Origin: Flavobacteriales bacterium CG_4_9_14_3_um_filter_40_17
Lineage (GTDB): Bacteria > Bacteroidota > Bacteroidia > Flavobacteriales > Flavobacteriaceae
Assembly: GCA_002790195.1 (NCBI GenBank)
Contig: PFUR01000057.1
Location: 1 to 64,000, forward strand
DNA length: 64,000 bases
Direction: 5' to 3'
The translations under genes were made by a program, and so were the position numbers. This document shows positions 10,174-19,141 of this stretch, in pieces; within the stretch, counting starts at the first letter, position 1; the number at the start of each line of letters is the position of its first letter. The notes under the pieces were generated by a model. It was not told where the DNA came from and did not search any database. It worked only from the letters and a program-made list of their open reading frames with translations.

Positions 10174-10518
10174 ATGCCAAGATCAGTAAATTCAGTTGCG
10201 ACACGCGCCAAACGAAAAAGAGTCATGAAATTAGCCAAAGGCTTTTTTGGACGACGCAAAAACGTTTGGACAGTTGCTAAAAACGCCGTCGATAAAGCAT
10301 TAGTCTATGCTTACAGAGACCGCAGACAAAACAAAAGAAATTTCCGCGCTTTGTGGATTCAGCGTATCAACGCAGGAGTCAGACAATACGGTTTGTCTTA
10401 CTCACAATTTATGGGTAGGTTGAATGCCAGCGAAATTGCGCTTAATAGAAAGGTGCTTGCCGATTTGGCCATGAACCACCCGGAAGCGTTCAAAGCCATC
10501 GTTGACAAAGTAAAATAA
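10174..10518 (+). CDS. rplT: 50S ribosomal protein L20
   Basis: 114 aa, the usual L20 length. It begins [19 protein letters not shown] and has the conserved FGRRKN and [10 protein letters not shown] segments and LWIQRINA. It binds 23S rRNA early in 50S assembly. It is the last gene of the thrS operon and is followed by a strong intrinsic terminator. Confidence 0.97.
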   Translation: MPRSVNSVATRAKRKRVMKLAKGFFGRRKNVWTVAKNAVDKALVYAYRDRRQNKRNFRALWIQRINAGVRQYGLSYSQFMGRLNASEIALNRKVLADLAMNHPEAFKAIVDKVK

Positions 10519-10551
10519 ATTTCTTAATAAAAAAGTTTCACTCACTTAACT

Positions 10552-10586
10552 AAAATCCGCTTGTCAAAACAAGCGGATTTTTTTAT
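10552..10586 (+). terminator. Intrinsic terminator after rplT
   Basis: A perfect 13-bp stem (10552-10564 pairing with 10569-10581; core TCCGCTTGT/ACAAGCGGA) with a 4-nt loop runs into a T-tract. It ends the thrS-infC-rpmI-rplT transcript. Confidence 0.93.
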
Positions 10587-10633
10587 GAAAATAAGAATTA
10601 TTATTGGTCTTTTTTTAATGATTGAAATCTTTT

Positions 10634-10846
10634 AACCTGAGTCTGATTATTTTTTTATGGATACAAAAGCTCTCATCCCAATTTATCGGGATGAGAGGTG
10701 TCGGAACGGGAGGGAGAAAAGTGTATTGAAAATAGGTTTTTGAATTCAAAATGCTTGTTTTCGATACAATTCCGATTCGTGCTTCATCAGAATCACTCTA
10801 CCGAGGCTTCGGGACTGACGATTTTTGGATTAATCGAACTCAGGAT
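10634..10846 (+). mobile_element. MITE-like element, copy A (about 213 bp)
   Basis: Starts AACCTGAGTCTGATTA and ends TAATCGAACTCAGGAT, so the ends are imperfect terminal inverted repeats of about 16 bp. The interior matches copies at 35063-35247 and 57505-57689, for example the shared stretch caaaatgcttgttttcgata. It contains a 10-bp hairpin CTCTCATCCC/GGGATGAGAG (10670-10697) where the other copies have a shorter TCCCAA/TTGGGA hairpin. It carries no transposase; a minus-to-plus reading frame through it (10698-10910) is spurious. With the terminator it fills the gap between rplT and nhaA. Confidence 0.8.
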
Positions 10847-10861
10847 TTCAGAAAAATTCTA

Positions 10862-12013
10862 CTATTCATCGACAACAGTTGATTTTAAAGTCAATTTGAG
10901 TAAAATATAACCCGTGATTCCTGCTAAAAGAGACGCAAGTAGAATGGCTATTTTTGAACTATTGACGATGCCATCATCGCTAAAAGCCAAAAGTGCAATA
11001 AAGATAGACATGGTAAAGCCTACTCCTCCTAAAAAACCGGCTCCAACGATATTTTTCCATTTCAAATCAGGTGGTAAAATACAAAGTCCGGCACTCACAC
11101 CAACAAATGAAAAGACAACTATACCCAATGGTTTACCAATGAAAAGGCCAGCCATTATACCTAAACTGCTCAACAATGTTAAACCTTCATGCCAGTTGCT
11201 TCCAAGAATTATGCTTGTATTGGCAAGGGCAAATAATGGCAAAATAATAAATGCAACCGGTTTGTGTAAAAAATGTTCTAAAATGTAGGAGGGAGAAAAT
11301 TCTCCATCACCTTTTCTAAAAGGGATTGTAAATGCCATCAAAACTCCGGTAATGGTAGCATGAATCCCCGAATTAAGCATAAAATACCACATTCCGACAC
11401 CACCTATTAAATAAGGGATCAGGTTTCTGACTTTCATTCGGTTGAGCAAAAGTAAGACACCGAAAATACCTATTGCAATGGAGAGATTGATAAAAGAAAT
11501 CGAGACCGTGTAGAAAAGCGCAATGATGAGGATGGCACCCAAATCGTCTATAACAGCCAAAGCGGTCAGAAAAATTTTTAAAGAAACGGGAACCTTATTG
11601 CCTAACAAAGATAAAATACCAATTGCAAACGCAATATCCGTCCCCATCGGGATTCCTATGCCCGATTGAGAGTCCGTTCCGTAATTAAAAAGCAAATATA
11701 TTCCTGCCGGAACAAGCATACCTCCTAGTGCACCAAAGATAGGCAACGAAGCATTTTTGAAATCAGACAATTCACCTATGTATATTTCTCTTTCTAATTC
11801 CAACCCGATTAACAAGAAGAAGATTGTCATCAGTCCGTCATTAATCCAGTGCGTGATGCTGTGGCCACCAAGATCTGATTGCCAAAAGCCTACGTAGGAC
11901 TGTTGCCAGGGTGAATTAGCTAATAAAAGAGAAAAAACAGTGACAAAAATTAAAATTAAGCCACCTGCTTTTTCACTTTCAAAAAAATTCTTAAACAATT
12001 GAGTTGCTTTCAT
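10862..12013 (-). CDS. nhaA: Na+/H+ antiporter NhaA
   Basis: 383 aa, inner-membrane protein of about 12 helices that exports Na+ in exchange for protons. The diagnostic residues are present: GTDIAFAIG with Asp126 (Asp133 in E. coli) and the paired Asp156/Asp157 in AVIDDLGAI (Asp163/164 in E. coli). LIGLELERE near 68-77 is also typical. The length matches the family (about 385 aa). The stop is 38 bp after acyl-CoA dehydrogenase ends on the same strand; whether it belongs to that operon or has its own promoter cannot be told. Confidence 0.96.
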   Translation of the reverse strand: MKATQLFKNFFESEKAGGLILIFVTVFSLLLANSPWQQSYVGFWQSDLGGHSITHWINDGLMTIFFLLIGLELEREIYIGELSDFKNASLPIFGALGGMLVPAGIYLLFNYGTDSQSGIGIPMGTDIAFAIGILSLLGNKVPVSLKIFLTALAVIDDLGAILIIALFYTVSISFINLSIAIGIFGVLLLLNRMKVRNLIPYLIGGVGMWYFMLNSGIHATITGVLMAFTIPFRKGDGEFSPSYILEHFLHKPVAFIILPLFALANTSIILGSNWHEGLTLLSSLGIMAGLFIGKPLGIVVFSFVGVSAGLCILPPDLKWKNIVGAGFLGGVGFTMSIFIALLAFSDDGIVNSSKIAILLASLLAGITGYILLKLTLKSTVVDE

Positions 12014-12051
12014 GGTTTGTTTAATAAGTATTCATCACTTTTAGAAAAAAT

Positions 12052-13857
12052 CTAACTAAAACAGTAGGCATTTTCCGCAATCAGTTTGTCGGCAATCTGT
12101 ATGCGCAAATCCGCCACGTTGGGTTCGTTTACATATTTGGTAAAGCGTTTTAGACCAGTTAACATCATGCGTTGTTCATCTCCGGAAGTGAAAGAAACAA
12201 TGGCTTCTTTTCCTTTGCTACTTACCAAATCGACTGCGTGGTAGAGATAAAGTTTTGCCAACGAAATTTGTTCTTGTACGAAAGCTTCGCCTTTTGTTTT
12301 CGACAATTTTTCAGCACGTAAAATTCCCGACTCGGCCATGTAAATCTCAATCAACATGTCGGATGTACTCAACAAGATTTGTTGATGACTTTCAAAGTCA
12401 GCGCCGAATTTCTGTACGGCACTACCCGCAACCATCAAGAGTGCTTTTTTGAGTTTGGCAACCATTTCTTTTTCTTCGGTAAACAAGATGCTGTAATCTG
12501 GTCTGTCAAAGGAAGGCACGGAAGTCAACTCATTGGCAACAGCTGTAGCAGGGCCGAGCAAATCAACATGGCCACGCATACCTTTCTTAATCAACATACC
12601 CACTGAAAGCATGCGGTTGATTTCGTTGGTGCCTTCGTAAATACGGGCAATCCGGGCGTCGCGCCAGGCAGCTTCCATCGGGGTGTCTTCGGAAAAGCCC
12701 ATTCCTCCAAAAATCTGGATACCTTCATCGGCACAATTTTGGATGTCTTCGGAAACAGCAACTTTTAATATGGAACATTCGATGGCATATTCTTCCACGC
12801 CTTTCAGTTCAGCTTCCTGATGAGAATTGCCTTCAGCGATTCGGATAGCGATGCGGTCTTCAATGTTTTTAGCGGTGCGATAAGAAGCAGATTCGCCCAC
12901 AAAACAGTTGGTAGCCATTTCGGCCAATTTATATTTGATAGCTCCAAACTGGGAAATCGGGGTTTTGAATTGTACGCGTTCGTTGGCATATTTCACCGAA
13001 TTGGTAATCACCCGGCGTTGGGCATCCAGACAAGCAGCGGCCAATTTGATACGTCCAACGTTGAGCGCGTTCATGGCGATTTTGAATCCGTTGCCTCTTT
13101 CAGAGAGCATGTTTTCGACGGGGACTTTAGTTTCGTTGAAAAAAACTTGGCGGGTAGAAGAAGCGCGGATGCCTAATTTATGTTCTTCTTCATTCATGCT
13201 GATGCCGTTGGCAGGATCGTTTTCTACAATAAATCCGGTGATGTTTTTATCGTCTTCGATGCGGGCAAACACGATAAATACTTTACAGAATCCGGCATTT
13301 GAAATCCACATTTTCTGCCCGGTGATTTTGTAGTGTGTACCGTCCGCCGAAAGTACGGCTTTTGTCTTTCCGCTGTTGGCATCCGATCCCGCACCCGGCT
13401 CGGTCAAGCAATAGGCACCAAACCATTCACCTGTGGCAAGTAACGGAAGGTATTTCTTTTTTTGTTCTTCGGTTCCGTACAAAGTAATAGGCAAAGTGCC
13501 GATACCGGTATGTGCGCCAAAAGCAGTTGAAAAAGAGCCGGTTGCGCCAGAAATATAATCGCAAACCAACATGGTGGAAACGAACCCCATCCCAAGACCG
13601 CCGTAGGCCTCCGGTACAGTAACTCCTAAAAAGCCAAGATCGCCGGCTTGTTTCATACTCGATTGGGTGAAGGCGTAATCTTTCTTTTCAAATCGGCTTT
13701 TGTTAGGCCAGATTTCACGATCTACAAATTCTTTGACTGCATCACGCATCATGATTTGATCTTCCGAAAAATCTTCGGGAGTGAATACATTTTCGCATTG
13801 GGTTTCTCTGACGAGGAACTGTCCGCCTCGTAAGATGTCGGTTGATGTTGAACTCAT
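12052..13857 (-). CDS. Acyl-CoA dehydrogenase (long-chain type)
   Basis: 601 aa, longer than the 380-aa short/medium-chain type because of a C-terminal extension as in very-long-chain enzymes. It catalyses the first, FAD-dependent step of beta-oxidation. Visible features: YCLTEPGAGSDA (about 149-160) for substrate and FAD binding, GQKMWISNA, the flavin-contact region around GIQIFGGMGFSED, and catalytic Glu408 in RIYEGTNEINR. It is the last gene of the minus-strand operon marR-fadN-S23-fadA-acd; a 194-bp gap with REP-like repeats separates it from fadA, and it could have an extra promoter there. Confidence 0.94.
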   Translation of the reverse strand: MSSTSTDILRGGQFLVRETQCENVFTPEDFSEDQIMMRDAVKEFVDREIWPNKSRFEKKDYAFTQSSMKQAGDLGFLGVTVPEAYGGLGMGFVSTMLVCDYISGATGSFSTAFGAHTGIGTLPITLYGTEEQKKKYLPLLATGEWFGAYCLTEPGAGSDANSGKTKAVLSADGTHYKITGQKMWISNAGFCKVFIVFARIEDDKNITGFIVENDPANGISMNEEEHKLGIRASSTRQVFFNETKVPVENMLSERGNGFKIAMNALNVGRIKLAAACLDAQRRVITNSVKYANERVQFKTPISQFGAIKYKLAEMATNCFVGESASYRTAKNIEDRIAIRIAEGNSHQEAELKGVEEYAIECSILKVAVSEDIQNCADEGIQIFGGMGFSEDTPMEAAWRDARIARIYEGTNEINRMLSVGMLIKKGMRGHVDLLGPATAVANELTSVPSFDRPDYSILFTEEKEMVAKLKKALLMVAGSAVQKFGADFESHQQILLSTSDMLIEIYMAESGILRAEKLSKTKGEAFVQEQISLAKLYLYHAVDLVSSKGKEAIVSFTSGDEQRMMLTGLKRFTKYVNEPNVADLRIQIADKLIAENAYCFS

Positions 13858-13901
13858 ATTGGGTTTGTTTTTTGTTTGATTTTTAATGTTTTGATTCGAT
13901 T

Positions 13902-14036
13902 GTTCCCTGAGCGGAGTCGAAGGGAACGTCTCTTGTTTTTTAATATTTTCTTTTTCTGAAGTTTACCTGAATGATTGACGGAAAATCAGGAAAGAATTGT
14001 TTGTTTTTTGTGCTCCCTTCGGCTTGCTCAGGGAAC
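13902..14036. repeat. Pair of REP-like palindromic repeats in inverted orientation
   Basis: Two copies of a short palindromic motif lie between the dehydrogenase and thiolase genes. Copy 1 (13902-13927) has arms GTTCCCT and AGGGAAC around gagcggagtcga. Copy 2 (about 14013-14036) reads CCCTTCGGCTTGCTCAGGG followed by AAC, in the opposite orientation. The motif (ccctgagcggagtcgaaggg type) is a familiar dispersed repeat in this phylum. Together they could fold into a large hairpin within the operon mRNA. Confidence 0.65.
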
Positions 14037-14051
14037 AAATTATTTACTAAT

Positions 14052-15239
14052 TTACAGCAGTTCATAAATCCCAGCAGCTCCTTGTCCGGTTCCAACACAC
14101 ATGGTCACCATACCATATCTGCCTTTCAGGTTGCGTTTGTTCATCTCGTCAAAGAGTTGGACAGAGAGTTTGCCGCCGGTGCAACCTAAAGGATGACCTA
14201 AGGCGATTGCTCCACCGTTTACGTTGACAAGGTTTGGGTCTAATCCGAGTTCTCGAATGACAGCCAAAGATTGGGATGCAAAAGCTTCATTTAACTCAAT
14301 CAATGCGATGTCTGCTTGTTTTAGCCCAGCTTGTTTGATTGCTTTTGGAATGGCTTTAATCGGTCCTATTCCCATGAGACTTGGTTCTACACCAGCCACT
14401 GCGTAACTTACCAATCGCGCGATGGGTTTTAAGTTCAGTTCTTTGACCATATCTTCACTCATGACAATCACAAATGCGGCAGCATCACTCATTTGAGATG
14501 AATTTCCGGCCGTCACGCTTCCTCCCGCCGCAAAAACGGCTGGCAATTTAGAGAGGATTTCCATACTTGTACCGGCTCTGGGGCCTTCATCTTTTGTTAC
14601 AGTGTATGATTTGGTTGCCTTTTTACCATTTTCGTCTAAGTAGGTTTGTTCGACCGTGATGGGGACAATTTGATTATCAAACTTGCCTTCAACTTGCGCT
14701 TTTAAGGCTTTCATGTGTGAATTAAATGCAAATTCATCTTGGTCTTCACGGGTTACTTTATATTTATTGGCCACAGCTTCGGCAGTATTTCCCATACCCC
14801 AATAATAGTCTTCATGCCCTGATTTTGCTAGATTGTAATTGAGCTCTGTTTTAAAACCGGACATAGGTACGGCACTCATGCTCTCGGCTCCTCCGGCTAT
14901 GATGCAGTTTGCCATTCCGGATTGAATTTTGGCTGTTGCTATGGCAATGGTTTCTAAACCGGAAGAACAAAACCGATTGACAGTAGCACCGGGTACATCA
15001 ATGGTGTTTAAGCCCATAAGTGAAATAAAACGGCCCATGTTTAATCCCTGCGCACCTTCAGGCATTGCATTGCCTACTATGACATCGTCAATTCGCAATT
15101 TGTCAAGTTGTGGGATTTTTCCCATCATGTATTGAATGGTTTCTGCTGCCAATTCGTCGGTTCTTTTGAATCGGAACACCCCTTTTGGTGCTTTGCCAAC
15201 CGCGGTTCTGTATCCTTTTACTATATAGGCTGTTTTCAT
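14052..15239 (-). CDS. fadA: Acetyl-CoA C-acyltransferase (3-ketoacyl-CoA thiolase)
   Basis: 395 aa. It cleaves 3-ketoacyl-CoA with CoA in the last step of beta-oxidation. The nucleophile Cys91 lies in NRFCSSGLETIA, His349 in LGHPLGCTGG and the second catalytic Cys381 in MCVGTGQG. The length and motifs are those of a complete thiolase. It follows the S23-like gene by 28 bp in the beta-oxidation operon, and next to the FadN-type protein it makes the usual FadN/FadA pair. A biosynthetic acetoacetyl-CoA thiolase is less likely because of the operon partners. Confidence 0.94.
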   Translation of the reverse strand: MKTAYIVKGYRTAVGKAPKGVFRFKRTDELAAETIQYMMGKIPQLDKLRIDDVIVGNAMPEGAQGLNMGRFISLMGLNTIDVPGATVNRFCSSGLETIAIATAKIQSGMANCIIAGGAESMSAVPMSGFKTELNYNLAKSGHEDYYWGMGNTAEAVANKYKVTREDQDEFAFNSHMKALKAQVEGKFDNQIVPITVEQTYLDENGKKATKSYTVTKDEGPRAGTSMEILSKLPAVFAAGGSVTAGNSSQMSDAAAFVIVMSEDMVKELNLKPIARLVSYAVAGVEPSLMGIGPIKAIPKAIKQAGLKQADIALIELNEAFASQSLAVIRELGLDPNLVNVNGGAIALGHPLGCTGGKLSVQLFDEMNKRNLKGRYGMVTMCVGTGQGAAGIYELL

Positions 15240-15267
15240 AGAATGAAGTATTAAGTATATTGAAGTA

Positions 15268-15648
15268 TTAAGTATTAAGATTAGATATTTTTTTTAATTT
15301 TTCTCTAATAGATTTTTGTAGTGAGAAATTCATATTGCTTATTTCAACAAGTTCATTGATAAGTGGCTTTGTGTTTTCACCTTTCGCAATGCCAACGCGT
15401 TCGAAGATATTAAGTTGGTTAATCAATTCATAAGCAGAACCATTTGCAATGCTCAGAAAATGTAAAAACTCCAAATCGGAATATTTTCTCGAACCTTCCG
15501 AAATACTAGAAGGAATTGAAGTAGCACTTTTTTTTAGTTGAAGTATTAAATTATATTTTTCATTCGATGGTTCAATGCACAGCATATAGATTTTCTCAGT
15601 CAAATCCATTGCTTTTTGCCGGATTTTGAGTTTTTCAAATTGATGCAT
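15268..15648 (-). CDS. Four-helix-bundle protein, S23/IVS family
   Basis: 126 aa from the ATG at 15648 (MHQFEKLKIRQKAMDL), the typical N-terminus of the S23 family; an ATG 11 codons upstream is less likely. The family forms a pentameric four-helix bundle and was first found encoded in intervening sequences of 23S rRNA genes; stand-alone copies are common in Bacteroidota and their function is unknown. Family signs are the SIPSSISEGSRK motif (about residues 50-61) and helix-rich composition. Here it sits between fadN (49 bp) and fadA (28 bp) inside the operon, an unexpected place. Confidence 0.88.
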   Translation of the reverse strand: MHQFEKLKIRQKAMDLTEKIYMLCIEPSNEKYNLILQLKKSATSIPSSISEGSRKYSDLEFLHFLSIANGSAYELINQLNIFERVGIAKGENTKPLINELVEISNMNFSLQKSIREKLKKISNLNT

Positions 15649-15697
15649 ATCTACTATCTTAATACTTAATATTAAAATCATTGTACTTCTTCAACTA

Positions 15698-18088
15698 TTA
15701 ATTGCGCAAAGGCTTGCCTGTTTTCAACATGTGTTCAATGCGCTCCAAGGTTTTACGCTCGGTGCAAAGTGAGAGAAATGCTTCTCGTTCGATGTCGAGC
15801 AGATATTGTTCGCTGACCAAAGTTGGTTCGGAAAGGTCACCGCCTGCCATCACGTAGGCTAACTTGTTTGCGATTTTTTGATCGTACTCGGAAATATAAT
15901 GACTGGCTTCCATGCTGTCTGTTCCCACCAAAAACATTCCCAGGGCTTGTCTGCCGAGTACTTTGACATCTTTACGCAAAATCGGCTTGGTATAACCGGC
16001 TTCAGCTAGCAATAATGCCTGCTTTTTAGCTTCGGCAATTTGCCGGTTTCGGTTGACCACAACCGTATCTTTTCCTTTTTGCAAGATTCCCAAATCGTAT
16101 GCTTCATAGGCAGAAGTGGAAACTTTTGCCATGGCGATGGTGAGAAAATATTCTTGTAAAACATTGAGCTCAACATCATTTTTTCTGAATAGGTCGGAAG
16201 CGCGCAATGCCATTTCTTTGGAGCCACAGCCGCCGGGAATCAGTCCAACGCCAAATTCAACCAGACCGATGTAAGTTTCAGTTGCCGCTACCACTTTGTC
16301 AGCATGCAGTGACAATTCACAGCCACCGCCGAAAGTCATTCCGTGTGGAGCTATCACGACCGGAATGGAAGAGTACCGAACCCGCATGACGGTGTCTTGA
16401 AAGGTTTTTATTGCCATGTTGAGTTCATCATAATCTTGTTCGGCTGCCATCATGAAAACCATCGCTAAGTTGGCTCCAACCGAGAAATTTGGTCCTTGGT
16501 TTCCGATGACCAATCCTTCGTATTCCTTTTCCGCCAAATCGATGGCTTTGTTGATGCCTTGGATAACACCTCCACCGAGGGTGTTCATTTTGGAACGAAA
16601 TTCAACATTGAGAATACCATCGCCCAAATGCTGAATGACCGAATCACCATTGCTCCAAACTTTTTTGCTTTCGCGAATGTTATCTAAGATAATAAAGGCA
16701 TCCTGACCCGGGATTTTGGTTTGTTTTTTCGATGGGATGTCATAGAAATAAGTAGCTCCTTCCTTGACTTGATAGAACGATTTGTTTCCGGAAGCGAGCA
16801 TGTCAGCTACCCAATTTGCAGCATTCAACCCTTCGGCTTTGATGAGTTCCAATCCTTTTTCGACACCGACGGAATCCCAAATTTCAAAGGGGCCGTTTTC
16901 CCAGCCGAAGCCTGCTTTCATAGCATCGTCTATTTTGTAAAGCTCATCCGATATCTCCGGAATGCGATTGGAAACATAGGCGAACAATCCGGCTAGGTTT
17001 TTTCGATAAAATTCAGCGGCTTTGTCTTTGCCGCCTATCAATACTTTAAATCGGTCGATGGGTGCATCGATGGTTTTTGTGAGTTCGAGGGTGGCGAAAG
17101 AAGCTTTTTTCTGCGTGCGATATTCGAGGGTATTGAGGTCAAGTGCGAGGATGTCTTTGCCTTCTTTTTTGTAAAACCCTTGTCCGGTTTTGCTTCCCAA
17201 CCAATTGTTTTTCATCATTTTACTAATGAAATCTGGAAGTTTAAAAAGTTCGTGCGCTTCGTCTTTGGGACAGTTTTCATACAGCCCGTTGGCCACGTGT
17301 ACCAAGGTGTCTAAACCGACAACATCGACAGTCCGGAAAGTTGCCGATTTGGGACGGCCGATGACAGGGCCGGTCAGTTTATCGACTTCTTCCACGGTTA
17401 ATCCCATTTCTTTGACCAAGTGAAACAAACTCTGAATGCCATAAATGCCTATTCGGTTTCCAATAAAGGCAGGGGTATCTTTTGCGGCTACGCTTGTTTT
17501 ACCGAGGAATTTTTCACCATAACCATTCAAAAAAGAAATCACTTCCGGATCGGTTTTCGGCCCAGGGATAATTTCAAATAGTTTGAGGTAGCGCGGTGGG
17601 TTGAAAAAGTGAGTCCCACAGAAGTTTTTTTGGAAATCTTCGCTGCATCCTTCACTCATAAAATGAATGGGGATTCCAGAAGTATTGGAGGTAATCAGTG
17701 TGCCGGGTTTGCGGTGTTTTTCTATTTGCTCAAATACTTTTTGTTTAATATCCAACCGTTCGACAACTACTTCGATAATCCAATCGGTCTCTTTGATTTT
17801 GGCCAAGTCGTCTTCGGTGTTTCCGGTGGTGATGCGCGAAGCAAACGAAGCATGGTATAGGGGAGAAGGTTTAGATTTTATGGCTGCGGCTAAGTGGTCA
17901 TTCACCAATCGGTTTCGAAAGGTTTTACTTTCTTTGGTGATCCCTTTCTTTTCTTCCAAGGGAGTCAATTCTCTCGGGACGATGTCTAAGAGGAGAACTT
18001 CTACACCGATGTTGGCAAAATGACAGGCAATACCGCTTCCCATGATACCTGAGCCAACGACGGCTACTTTGTTAATGATTCGCTTCAT
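15698..18088 (-). CDS. fadN: 3-hydroxyacyl-CoA dehydrogenase / enoyl-CoA hydratase, FadN type
   Basis: 796 aa bifunctional beta-oxidation enzyme. The order is dehydrogenase first and hydratase last, as in Bacillus FadN and unlike E. coli FadB. The NAD-binding motif GSGIMGSGIA lies at 12-21, with the catalytic pair His160 (CGTHFFNPPR) and Glu172. C-terminal 3-hydroxyacyl-CoA dehydrogenase domains occupy about 195-430. The crotonase domain (about 480-690) has GPNFSVGANLA, MTFGGGCELSLHAD and GLVEFGVGLIPGGCG. The start lies 13 bp after the marR stop, so the two are co-transcribed. Confidence 0.95.
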   Translation of the reverse strand: MKRIINKVAVVGSGIMGSGIACHFANIGVEVLLLDIVPRELTPLEEKKGITKESKTFRNRLVNDHLAAAIKSKPSPLYHASFASRITTGNTEDDLAKIKETDWIIEVVVERLDIKQKVFEQIEKHRKPGTLITSNTSGIPIHFMSEGCSEDFQKNFCGTHFFNPPRYLKLFEIIPGPKTDPEVISFLNGYGEKFLGKTSVAAKDTPAFIGNRIGIYGIQSLFHLVKEMGLTVEEVDKLTGPVIGRPKSATFRTVDVVGLDTLVHVANGLYENCPKDEAHELFKLPDFISKMMKNNWLGSKTGQGFYKKEGKDILALDLNTLEYRTQKKASFATLELTKTIDAPIDRFKVLIGGKDKAAEFYRKNLAGLFAYVSNRIPEISDELYKIDDAMKAGFGWENGPFEIWDSVGVEKGLELIKAEGLNAANWVADMLASGNKSFYQVKEGATYFYDIPSKKQTKIPGQDAFIILDNIRESKKVWSNGDSVIQHLGDGILNVEFRSKMNTLGGGVIQGINKAIDLAEKEYEGLVIGNQGPNFSVGANLAMVFMMAAEQDYDELNMAIKTFQDTVMRVRYSSIPVVIAPHGMTFGGGCELSLHADKVVAATETYIGLVEFGVGLIPGGCGSKEMALRASDLFRKNDVELNVLQEYFLTIAMAKVSTSAYEAYDLGILQKGKDTVVVNRNRQIAEAKKQALLLAEAGYTKPILRKDVKVLGRQALGMFLVGTDSMEASHYISEYDQKIANKLAYVMAGGDLSEPTLVSEQYLLDIEREAFLSLCTERKTLERIEHMLKTGKPLRN

Positions 18089-18101
18089 GTGTTTGTTGTT
18101 T

Positions 18102-18557
18102 TTATTTAATGAATTCTTTTTGGGGGTTATATATTTTTTTGGACTGGACGAGTTCGATAATTTTTTCGGTTACTTCAAAAAAATGTTGCAATTTGATTTC
18201 TTCTATTTCCTGTTCAACAACTTCGTTAAAATGTAATACGACTTCTTTGGAAAGCTCTCTTTTTTTCAACCCAAATGGGGTGAGTTGGATAAGAACACTT
18301 CTCCCGTCTTCCGGGTTTTTTATTCTTTTGATTAGCCCTTTTTGTTCCATGATGCTTAAAGTTCTAGAAAGGCTGGTGGCTTCCATACCCATTTTTGGAC
18401 CTAAAGTGGTGGAGGGCGTGCCTACCTTCGGGTCGATGCTCAGCAGGGTAAAACCGATTGTCATCGTACTGTCCTCCTTGCTTGCTTCTTCGTTGTAAGC
18501 CTTCACGATGGCTTGCCAAGCTACTCGCAACGCGTAATCGATGGTTTTGTCGTTCAT
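18102..18557 (-). CDS. MarR-family transcriptional regulator of the beta-oxidation operon
   Basis: 151 aa with a central winged helix-turn-helix: ATSLSRTLSIMEQKGLIKR (recognition helix region, about 73-92) and the wing NPEDGRSVLIQLT. The helices on both sides would form the dimer interface. It is the first gene of the operon marR-fadN-S23-fadA-acd. MarR proteins usually repress their own operon and release DNA on binding a small ligand; an acyl-CoA or fatty acid is a reasonable guess from context. A palindrome overlapping its promoter (18718-18735) is the probable operator. Confidence 0.92.
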   Translation of the reverse strand: MNDKTIDYALRVAWQAIVKAYNEEASKEDSTMTIGFTLLSIDPKVGTPSTTLGPKMGMEATSLSRTLSIMEQKGLIKRIKNPEDGRSVLIQLTPFGLKKRELSKEVVLHFNEVVEQEIEEIKLQHFFEVTEKIIELVQSKKIYNPQKEFIK

Positions 18558-18701
18558 CTGTTAAAATATTTGTTTTTAGCGGTCAGATGTAATACCTTAT
18601 TAATCACGATGTCCCGATGCTTCGGGTGGTTTGATAAACCTGCCCGTACTTTCGGGATGGTTCGTTAATGGGCATTTCATAATTTCATCTGAAATGGAAA
18701 C

Positions 18702-18735
18702 CAAATATAGAAAAAAATATTATGCATGCATAATA
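18702..18735 (-). promoter_or_regulatory. Promoter and palindromic operator upstream of marR
   Basis: On the minus strand a -7 box TATATTTG lies at 18702-18709. Nine bases upstream is a perfect 18-bp palindrome, TATTATGCATGCATAATA (18718-18735), which covers the spacer and the -33 position. The size and symmetry suit a MarR dimer. The leader between the promoter and marR (18558-18701) holds two small GC-rich hairpins (cccga-tgc-ttcggg type). The rest of the 584-bp gap up to fadD (18736-19141) is AT-rich and shows nothing else recognisable. Confidence 0.6.
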
Positions 18736-19141
18736 AATTTATGTTATTTTTTAATTGTATTTATTTTACCATCGATAGTTTGATGATTAGAATATTAATT
18801 TAATTTAAAATTTGATGGTTTATTTTTTGTTTTATTAGCCATGTTTAAATAGAACAAAGATGACGCGGATATGAGGAATTTAAACGGGTTTGATTTGTTT
18901 TTTATCATTTGTGAATAGTTTTGTATTAAACTGAGGTTCTTTACCAAAATTTTCTTATCAGTTCAAGATGCAGGTGTTTTCATAAACTTTCTCCAAAAAA
19001 CAATAGCCAAGTTCGTTTTAAACTTTGTAAAAAGTTTCGGTAGTATTTTCATGAAGAATTTTCATTTCTGACCGTATTAAACTGTTAAATCGGTGTCATC
19101 CGTGTTCTATTTGTCATGCAATGCTGCCATTTGTCCTCCAT

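Noticed and set aside
10698-10910. 70-codon plus-strand frame after rplT
   Set aside because: It runs through MITE copy A into the antisense of nhaA, with no codon bias or homology.
12820-13333. 118- and 141-codon frames on the plus strand
   Set aside because: They are antisense shadows of the acyl-CoA dehydrogenase gene, which has clear catalytic motifs.
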